From contig JBHHYN010000096.1 in NCBI GenBank assembly GCA_046757565.1, forward strand, positions 1-11,514: DNA of 11,514 nt, written 5' to 3'. Made by a program: the position numbers and the translations under genes. Source of the stretch: JBHHYN01 sp046757565. Its GTDB lineage: Bacteria; Pseudomonadota; Gammaproteobacteria; Eutrophobiales; Eutrophobiaceae. Below are positions 6,735-11,514 of this stretch, piece by piece (position 1 is the stretch's first letter; every line of letters begins with the position of its first letter). Below the pieces are notes generated by a model, which was not told the DNA's origin, searched no databases, and saw only the letters and a program-made list of their open reading frames with translations.

Positions 6735-6747
6735 GGCATTATATGCC
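6735..6747. repeat. Small inverted repeat upstream of dnaB
   Basis: GGCAT-TAT-ATGCC forms a perfect 5-bp inverted repeat in the 107-base rplI-dnaB gap. It has no T-tract. I see no strong promoter or Shine-Dalgarno in this gap. The element could be an operator half-site pair or chance. Confidence 0.35.
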
Positions 6748-6789
6748 CCGGGTAAATATTAATTTCTGGTGAAGTGTCACGGGTTTTAG

Positions 6790-8187
6790 ATGGCTGAAAC
6801 CGCCCAAATCACAACCGATTCCGAGACGAGCGCCCTTAAAATCCCGCCGCATTCCATCGAGGCCGAGCAGGCGGTGTTGGGCGGTCTGTTCCTGGACAAA
6901 GACTCATGGCTGAGGCTTGTCGAACGTGTCCATCCAGAGGATTTCTACCGGGAAGACCACCGCATTATCTTTAATGCCATTGCCTCACTGGAATCCGAAG
7001 GCAAGCCCTATGATATCGTCACCGTGGCTGAGTGGCTGGAAAGCCATAAACAGCTCGAGCCCGCGGGCGGGCTGGCTTACCTGGCTGCGCTTGCAGAAAA
7101 CACACCCAGTGCCAGCAATATTGGCGCCTACGCTGATATTGTCAGGAAGCGCTCTATTCTCAGGCAGCTTATCCATGCTATCACCGAAATCAGTGACACC
7201 GTATTCAATCCTATGGGGCGTAGCAGCGAGGAAATTCTGGATTATGCCGAGCAGGCTGTATTCGCCATTGCAGAGCAAGAGGCGCGCGGCAGGAAGAGTT
7301 ACAAGCAGATAAGGGAATTGCTGGTTGCAGCGGTCGATAAAATTGATGAGTTGTTCCGGCGTGATGATCCCATTACCGGCGTCCCCACCGGTTTTACAAA
7401 ATTCGATGATCTGACCGCAGGATTACAGCCCTCCGATTTAATCATCATTGCCGGCCGCCCGTCGATGGGCAAGACGGCATTCGCCATTAATGTGGCGGAA
7501 AACGCCGTGCTTAAAAAGGGGCTCCCGGTCGTAATCTTCAGCATGGAGATGCCGGCGGAGCAACTGGCTATCAGGATGATTGCCTCCCTGTCGCACGTCG
7601 ATCAGCATAAAATCAGGACCGGCAAGCTCGAGGATTCCGACTGGCCACGCCTGTCGGCAACGGTTTCCATGATGCAGGACGCAAAGATGTTTATTGACGA
7701 CTCTCCCGCCTTGACCCCGGCGGAACTGCGGGCAAGATGCCGCCGTCTTTCCAGGGAGCAGCAATTAGGGCTGGTCATTGTCGATTATCTTCAGCTGATG
7801 CAGGTGCCCGGGACAAAAGAGAACCGGGCCACCGAAATTTCCGAGATTTCCCGCTCTCTGAAGGCGATGGCGAAAGAACTCCGTGTCCCCGTTGTGGCAC
7901 TGTCGCAGCTTAATCGCAGCCTCGAACAGAGGGAGGACAAACGCCCCAGGATGTCGGACCTGCGGGAATCGGGCGCCATTGAGCAAGATGCCGACGTCAT
8001 CGTTTTTATCTATCGCGATGAGGTGTACAACGAAGATAGTATCCACAAAGGCCAGGCGGAGATCATAGTCTCGAAACAGCGCAATGGGCCGATAGGCACG
8101 GTGACGCTCTCTTTTTTGGGCAAATATACCCGTTTCGAAAACTATATCGAGGAACAACCGGACTATCTGCTGGGGCCTGATGTATGA
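6790..8187 (+). CDS. dnaB: Replicative DNA helicase DnaB
   Basis: The 465-residue protein (E. coli 471) is the hexameric 5'-3' helicase that unwinds DNA at the replication fork and binds primase. The N-terminal domain starts at PPHSIEAEQAVLGGLFLD (19-36). The RecA-like C-terminal domain has Walker A GRPSMGKT (222-229, K228), the FSMEMP motif just after it, Walker B LVIVD (328-332) and the late KQRNGPIG segment (429-436) that supplies basic finger residues. Length is normal and no intein interrupts the Walker A or later motifs, which are frequent intein sites. The ATG lacks a clear Shine-Dalgarno. The stop overlaps the alr start as ATGA, implying translational coupling. The position after rplI is conserved widely in bacteria. 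Confidence 0.97.
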   Translation: MAETAQITTDSETSALKIPPHSIEAEQAVLGGLFLDKDSWLRLVERVHPEDFYREDHRIIFNAIASLESEGKPYDIVTVAEWLESHKQLEPAGGLAYLAALAENTPSASNIGAYADIVRKRSILRQLIHAITEISDTVFNPMGRSSEEILDYAEQAVFAIAEQEARGRKSYKQIRELLVAAVDKIDELFRRDDPITGVPTGFTKFDDLTAGLQPSDLIIIAGRPSMGKTAFAINVAENAVLKKGLPVVIFSMEMPAEQLAIRMIASLSHVDQHKIRTGKLEDSDWPRLSATVSMMQDAKMFIDDSPALTPAELRARCRRLSREQQLGLVIVDYLQLMQVPGTKENRATEISEISRSLKAMAKELRVPVVALSQLNRSLEQREDKRPRMSDLRESGAIEQDADVIVFIYRDEVYNEDSIHKGQAEIIVSKQRNGPIGTVTLSFLGKYTRFENYIEEQPDYLLGPDV

Positions 8188-9269
8188 CACGACCTGCCAG
8201 GGTCGTCATTGATCTCGCCTCACTCCAGCATAATCTTTCCCGCGTTCGTGAACTGGCTCCTGCCAGCAAGGTCATGGCCATCATCAAGGCAGATGCCTAT
8301 GGCCATGGTCTGGTACGTATTGCCACTGCCTTGAGATCCGTCGATGGCTTCGGCGTCGCCTGTCTGGAAGAGGCGCAGCAATTGCGCGCGGCCGGACTCC
8401 GGCAGGCCGTTGTCCTGCTGGAAGGGCCTTATTCTACATCGGAGCTGACACAGATTCAGGCACTCGGCCTGGATATTGTCGTCCATCACAGCCGTCAAGT
8501 GGAGATGCTGGAGCAGGCCGCCTTACCCGCCCCCATACGGGTCTGGCTGAAAATTGACAGTGGCATGCACCGCCTGGGATTCGATCCGGACTCATTACAA
8601 CCGATTTGGCAACGCCTGCATGCATGCCCTTCCGTCAGTCATTCTGTCCGGTTAATGACTCATTTGGCTACAGCGAATGAGCGGTCCAATCCCATGACAG
8701 AGCGGCAATTGCAGCTCTTCAAGCAGGCGTGCCGGGGGCTGGAAGGGGAACGATCCGTTGCCAACTCGGCTGCGGTGATTGCCTGGCCTGCAAGCCATGC
8801 GGACTGGGTAAGACCCGGATTAATGTTGTACGGCGTTTCTCCGATGCGGGACAGCAGCGCCGGCGATCACAATCTGCGGCCGGTCATGACATTAATGTCC
8901 GAACTGATTTCGGTGAAAACTGTGAAACAGGGTGAGACGGTCGGCTATGGCGCCGGTTGGAGCTGCCCGGAAACGATGATCATCGGCATCGTCGCCGCCG
9001 GTTATGGTGACGGTTTCCCCAGACATGCGCAATCCGGTACGCCGGTGCTGGTAAACGGCCAGCGCGCCACTATTATCGGCAATCCCTCCATGGATATGTT
9101 GACCCTGGACCTGCGGACGATCAGGCAGCCCAGGGTAGGGGATCCGGTTGAGCTTTGGGGTCAACATCTGCCCATTGAGGAGGTGGCGCAGCATGCCGGA
9201 ACCATTCCCTATGAATTGCTGTGTGGCGTGCACAAGCGTTTGAGCGTCATTGAGCATGGCAAAGGCTAA
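8184..9269 (+). CDS. alr: Alanine racemase (PLP-dependent)
   Basis: The 361-residue enzyme interconverts L- and D-alanine for peptidoglycan. The PLP-binding lysine is K35 in VMAIIKADAYGHG (30-42), and the second catalytic base is Y255 in GETVGYG (250-256). K123 in WLKIDSGMHRLGF is the position that is carbamylated in characterised homologues. RPGLMLYG (210-217) and the C-terminal IPYELLCGVHKR (341-352) are also standard. The GNPSMDM segment (299-305) has N-P where I remember other members having R-V or similar, but the SMDM core is intact. Length is normal for a bacterial Alr. The start ATG overlaps the dnaB TGA by four bases, and the end overlaps radA by 14 bases, so the three genes are one transcript. 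A catabolic DadX paralogue is less likely in this biosynthetic context. Confidence 0.95.
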   Translation: MTRPARVVIDLASLQHNLSRVRELAPASKVMAIIKADAYGHGLVRIATALRSVDGFGVACLEEAQQLRAAGLRQAVVLLEGPYSTSELTQIQALGLDIVVHHSRQVEMLEQAALPAPIRVWLKIDSGMHRLGFDPDSLQPIWQRLHACPSVSHSVRLMTHLATANERSNPMTERQLQLFKQACRGLEGERSVANSAAVIAWPASHADWVRPGLMLYGVSPMRDSSAGDHNLRPVMTLMSELISVKTVKQGETVGYGAGWSCPETMIIGIVAAGYGDGFPRHAQSGTPVLVNGQRATIIGNPSMDMLTLDLRTIRQPRVGDPVELWGQHLPIEEVAQHAGTIPYELLCGVHKRLSVIEHGKG

Positions 9270-10623
9270 GGTCGAATTCCAGTGTAATGAATGTGGCGCC
9301 ACGGTGCCGAAATGGGGAGGGCAGTGTCCTGCGTGTCACACCTGGAACAGCCTCATCGAAGTGCCGGCCGCTTACCTGTCCGGCCCGGCATCCGCACGCT
9401 TCCGATATCACTCAGCCACACCGGCGGGGGTTCAGTCCCTGGATGATGTGGAGGCGGGTGGACAGCCCCGCTTGGGCACCGGCCTCACGGAGCTGGATCG
9501 GGCCCTGGGAGGAGGACTGGTACAAGGCTCCGTCACCCTGATAGGCGGCGATCCCGGTATCGGCAAATCGACACTGTTAATCCAGGCTCTGGCCTCCCTG
9601 GCGGATGCAGGGGGAGTAAATACCCTCTATGTCACCGGTGAGGAGTCGATCGAGCAGGTAGGCCTGCGGGCGCGGCGCTTAGGGCTGAAGCTGGAAACAC
9701 TGCGTGTCCTGACGGAAAACCAGATGGAGAAAATATTTCCGGTAGTGGAGGAAGAGCACCCGGAGGTCATGGTGATTGATTCCATTCAGACTGTCTATTC
9801 AGATTTGTTGCAATCCGCGCCGGGGGCCGTCGGCCAGGTGCGCGAATGCGCCGCACAACTGGTGCGCTATGCCAAGCAGGCCCGGACCGCGGTATTGCTG
9901 GTCGGTCACGTCACCAAGGAGGGCGCTATTGCCGGTCCCCGGGTGTTGGAGCATATGGTGGATACGGTACTCTATTTCGAGGGCGACAGCGGCAGCCGTT
10001 ACCGGCTGATCCGCGCGGTGAAGAACCGCTTTGGAGCGGTCAACGAACTGGGTGTGTTCGCCATGACCGACAAGGGACTGCGCGAGGTCAGTAACCCCTC
10101 AGCGATCTTTCTGTCCCGGCATGGCGATGATGTCTCTGGCAGTATCGTCATGGTGACGCGGGAGGGAACCCGGCCCCTGCTGGTGGAGGTACAGGCCCTG
10201 GTCGATACCTCGCAACTGAATTATCCGCGCCGTGTCACCGTGGGGCTGGAACAAAACCGCCTGAACATGCTGCTGGCGGTGCTGCACCGGCATGCGGGCA
10301 TCGTCACTGCCGATCAGGACATTTTCGTGAATGCCGTAGGCGGTGTCCGCATCAGTGAAACAGGGGCTGATCTACCCATACTGCTGGCGATCCTCTCCAG
10401 TCTTAGAAACCGTCCCTTGCCCAGGGAGTTGATCAGCTTTGGCGAGGTGGGTTTGTCCGGTGAAATCCGGCCTGTCCAGAATGGCCCGGAACGATTAAAT
10501 GAGGCGCTCAAACATGGCTTCAAGCAGGCCATTGTCCCCAGGGCGAACTGCCCCAAAAGGGGCGTCGGCGATCTGGCAATTACCCCGGTGACCCAATTGA
10601 GTCAGGCATTAGAGAGGCTCTGA
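9256..10623 (+). CDS. radA: DNA repair protein RadA (Sms), branch-migration helicase
   Basis: The 455-residue protein (E. coli 460) is RadA, a RecA-related ATPase that promotes branch migration during recombinational repair. A C4 zinc finger has C10, C13, C24 and C27. Walker A GGDPGIGKST is at 97-106 (K104), Walker B VMVID at 171-175, and the RadA-specific KNRFG motif at 256-260. The C-terminal half is the Lon-protease-like domain, including GEVGLSGEIRPVQ near 398-410. I chose ATG 9256. A TTG two codons earlier is in frame but less likely. The start lies inside the last codons of alr, indicating translational coupling. A convergent PilZ gene ends 4 bases after the stop, so any transcription end must lie in or beyond that gene. 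Confidence 0.96.
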   Translation: MAKAKVEFQCNECGATVPKWGGQCPACHTWNSLIEVPAAYLSGPASARFRYHSATPAGVQSLDDVEAGGQPRLGTGLTELDRALGGGLVQGSVTLIGGDPGIGKSTLLIQALASLADAGGVNTLYVTGEESIEQVGLRARRLGLKLETLRVLTENQMEKIFPVVEEEHPEVMVIDSIQTVYSDLLQSAPGAVGQVRECAAQLVRYAKQARTAVLLVGHVTKEGAIAGPRVLEHMVDTVLYFEGDSGSRYRLIRAVKNRFGAVNELGVFAMTDKGLREVSNPSAIFLSRHGDDVSGSIVMVTREGTRPLLVEVQALVDTSQLNYPRRVTVGLEQNRLNMLLAVLHRHAGIVTADQDIFVNAVGGVRISETGADLPILLAILSSLRNRPLPRELISFGEVGLSGEIRPVQNGPERLNEALKHGFKQAIVPRANCPKRGVGDLAITPVTQLSQALERL

Positions 10624-10627
10624 TCTC

Positions 10628-11005
10628 CTAATATAAGAATGAGGATAACTCCCGCTGTAGTAACGACTCATCGGCCAGGTTTAGTTCCAGCAGATGGCGC
10701 AGGTTGGTAATGCTGTCCAGATCAATATGGTCGCAATGAAACCCCATGTGGTGTTCCTCCACATGCATGAGTGTGCCCTGCATGCGGATGTGCAGTTCAC
10801 TCCCGGAAAGCTGAATATCCAGTTGCAAGGGTGTGCCTGCTCGTGTTGGCGCATCCCAGTCATCCGGTCTGGCGAGCAGTGCCCCTTTCAGGGAAATATC
10901 CAGCAGACTACTCCGCCATTGCCGGGTTGCATCCGAGATGACCACCGGGGCATCGAATACAATGCGGTTATGGGTGCGCCGCTCCTGATCCGTGATGTGT
11001 TCCAT
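10628..11005 (-). CDS. Single-domain PilZ protein, PA4608-like c-di-GMP receptor
   Basis: The 125-residue protein is a stand-alone PilZ domain. It has both c-di-GMP signatures: RTHNR (10-14; RxxxR) and DISLKG (36-41; [D/N]xSxxG). The C-terminal IDLDSITNLRHLLELNL segment and total length closely resemble, from memory, Pseudomonas aeruginosa PA4608, a structurally characterised c-di-GMP binder that is also beside radA. Binding of c-di-GMP in the cytoplasm is therefore well supported, but the partner or output is unknown. I chose the ATG at 11005 because GGAGA lies 8 bases upstream on the minus strand. The frame is open to an ATG at 11059, which would add 18 residues without family resemblance. 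It is convergent with radA. Confidence 0.93.
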   Translation of the reverse strand: MEHITDQERRTHNRIVFDAPVVISDATRQWRSSLLDISLKGALLARPDDWDAPTRAGTPLQLDIQLSGSELHIRMQGTLMHVEEHHMGFHCDHIDLDSITNLRHLLELNLADESLLQRELSSFLY

Positions 11006-11137
11006 TGCATTGTCTCCAGGTTCATTTTTCAGTAAATGTATGCAATATGCAGGCCGCAACCTCTATGATGCCTGTTTTTAACCATTTGATTCACCACAGA
11101 CGCCTACACGGACGATGTGCATGGACCTAGGTACTCC

Positions 11138-11213
11138 CTTGTGGGGTGTGCACAAGTGTCGCATCGACATGGGGTCAAGGAGCGACCGTAGGTGCTACGA
11201 TCCCATGGATGGG
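11138..11213. repeat. Cluster of four short perfect hairpins
   Basis: In the gene-free right end, four perfect inverted repeats follow one another: CTTGTG/CACAAG (11138-11143 and 11151-11156), TGTCG-CAT-CGACA (11157-11169), CGTAG-GTG-CTACG (11187-11199) and CCCAT-GG-ATGGG (11202-11213). The palindromes ACCTAGGT (11125-11132) and TCCATGGA (11221-11228) lie on either side. No promoter, T-tract or plausible protein is evident. It could be a non-coding RNA, a decayed mobile element or coincidence. Confidence 0.5.
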
Positions 11214-11292
11214 GGACGACTCCATGGAAGGAGGGGTAGAGAACGTCTGGAACACATTCTCGAACATATTGTCGCGGCCACAGAGATAATAG

Positions 11293-11456
11293 AAGTTAAA
11301 AATGAATGGTACTTACTTAAGCTTGTGAATTATAAATACCCTCTTTTCGTCGTCTCCGCGAAAGCGGAGATCCAGTGGATAAAGTACATTTTGTTTAACT
11401 GGGTTCCCGCCTTCGCGGGAACGACGGGCTAAGTAAGTGCCATTCAAGTTAAAAAT
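11293..11456. mobile_element. MITE-like element with 11-bp target duplication
   Basis: A 142-bp element (11304-11445) has 16-bp terminal inverted repeats: GAATGGTACTTACTTA (11304-11319) and TAAGTAAGTGCCATTC (11430-11445), which agree at 15 of 16 positions. It is flanked by a perfect 11-bp direct repeat, AAGTTAAAAAT (11293-11303 and 11446-11456), the expected scar of a transposition. There is no transposase gene, so it would be moved in trans. A target duplication of about 10-13 bp is typical of IS4-family enzymes, which makes that family a reasonable but unproven source. The core carries an inverted REP pair. Confidence 0.82.
11348..11426. repeat. Inverted REP-like hairpin pair inside the MITE
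   Basis: Two 28-bp units in opposite orientation (11348-11375 and 11399-11426) match at 22 of 28 positions. Each folds as a 7-bp perfect stem with a 4-base loop: TCTCCGC-GAAA-GCGGAGA and TTCCCGC-CTTC-GCGGGAA. Differences in the stems are paired and keep both hairpins intact. The general form (CGTCG, hairpin, CCAG) is that of REP-type repeats common in proteobacterial intergenic regions. The two units could also fold onto each other as one long stem with a 23-base loop. Confidence 0.85.
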
Positions 11457-11514
11457 AACTTATGGCTCTTCAGCAGAATCTGTGGGTTAACAAGAAAGAC
11501 TTTTGAATAAAAAC
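11457..11514. other. Gene-free right edge
   Basis: After the MITE-like element I see no coding potential, RNA gene or clear regulatory element up to the window edge. The stretch is A/T-rich. Its first bases complete a palindromic insertion target. Confidence 0.6.

Noticed and set aside
7441..8100. Possible intein or split in dnaB
   Set aside because: DnaB motifs often host inteins, but the frame is continuous and of normal length.
7438..8190. Long minus-strand open frames within dnaB and alr
   Set aside because: They are antisense shadows of strongly conserved genes, with no ribosome-binding site or recognisable domains.
10600..10660. Bidirectional terminator between radA and the PilZ gene
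   Set aside because: The gap is only 4 bases and I found no stem with a T-tract on either strand around it.
11006..11059. Longer start for the PilZ gene at 11059
   Set aside because: The extra 18 residues include the translated Shine-Dalgarno region. The ATG at 11005 has GGAGA at good spacing and gives the family's normal length.
11115..11432. 105-residue open frame ending in WVPAFAGTTG
   Set aside because: The C-terminal part is the translation of the REP hairpins, a well-known artefact. The rest covers the hairpin cluster, has no ribosome-binding site and resembles no protein I know.
1..11514. Defence island, CRISPR array, prophage or toxin-antitoxin genes
   Set aside because: Apart from the DUF3891, DUF2232-like and PilZ genes, every supported gene is core housekeeping. 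No spaced repeats, phage genes or toxin-like pairs were seen.

Overview
The window looks like a chromosomal housekeeping region of a gammaproteobacterium. The gene order is rnr, rlmB, rpsF, rpsR, a DUF2232-type membrane protein gene, rplI, dnaB, alr, radA, then a convergent PilZ gene. This order, the PA4608-like PilZ protein and the tRNA-Leu beside rnr resemble Pseudomonas and its relatives, although the proteins do not look like Pseudomonas itself. A REP-type repeat at the right end resembles elements common in environmental proteobacteria. Genus cannot be decided from the sequence alone. Layout: a minus-strand tRNA-Leu(CAG) (26-112) is divergent from a plus-strand RNA-metabolism group: rnr (RNase R), rlmB (23S rRNA Gm methyltransferase) and a DUF3891-family gene of unknown role. 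A well-formed sigma70-type promoter (4171-4199) then starts the ribosomal/replication group: rpsF (S6), rpsR (S18), a polytopic DUF2232-like membrane protein, rplI (L9), dnaB, alr and radA. dnaB/alr overlap by 4 bases and alr/radA by 14, so the last three are probably translationally coupled. A second promoter lies just before rplI. The rpsF leader holds a hairpin that may belong to the S6:S18 autoregulatory leader. A single-domain PilZ (c-di-GMP receptor) gene is read convergently and ends 4 bases from radA. The last 450 bases are gene-free. They contain a cluster of short perfect hairpins and a complete 142-bp MITE-like element (11304-11445) with 16-bp terminal inverted repeats, an 11-bp target duplication and an inverted REP pair whose stems carry compensatory changes. 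How the genes work together: the genes cover translation (S6, S18, L9, RlmB, tRNA-Leu), RNA turnover (RNase R), replication and recombination (DnaB, RadA) and cell-wall precursor supply (Alr, D-alanine). I see no defence system, CRISPR array, intact transposase or other clearly new multi-gene system. The most novel items are the MITE/REP element, the unusually long acidic tail of S6, the DUF3891 gene inside the RNA operon, and several unexplained intergenic hairpins.
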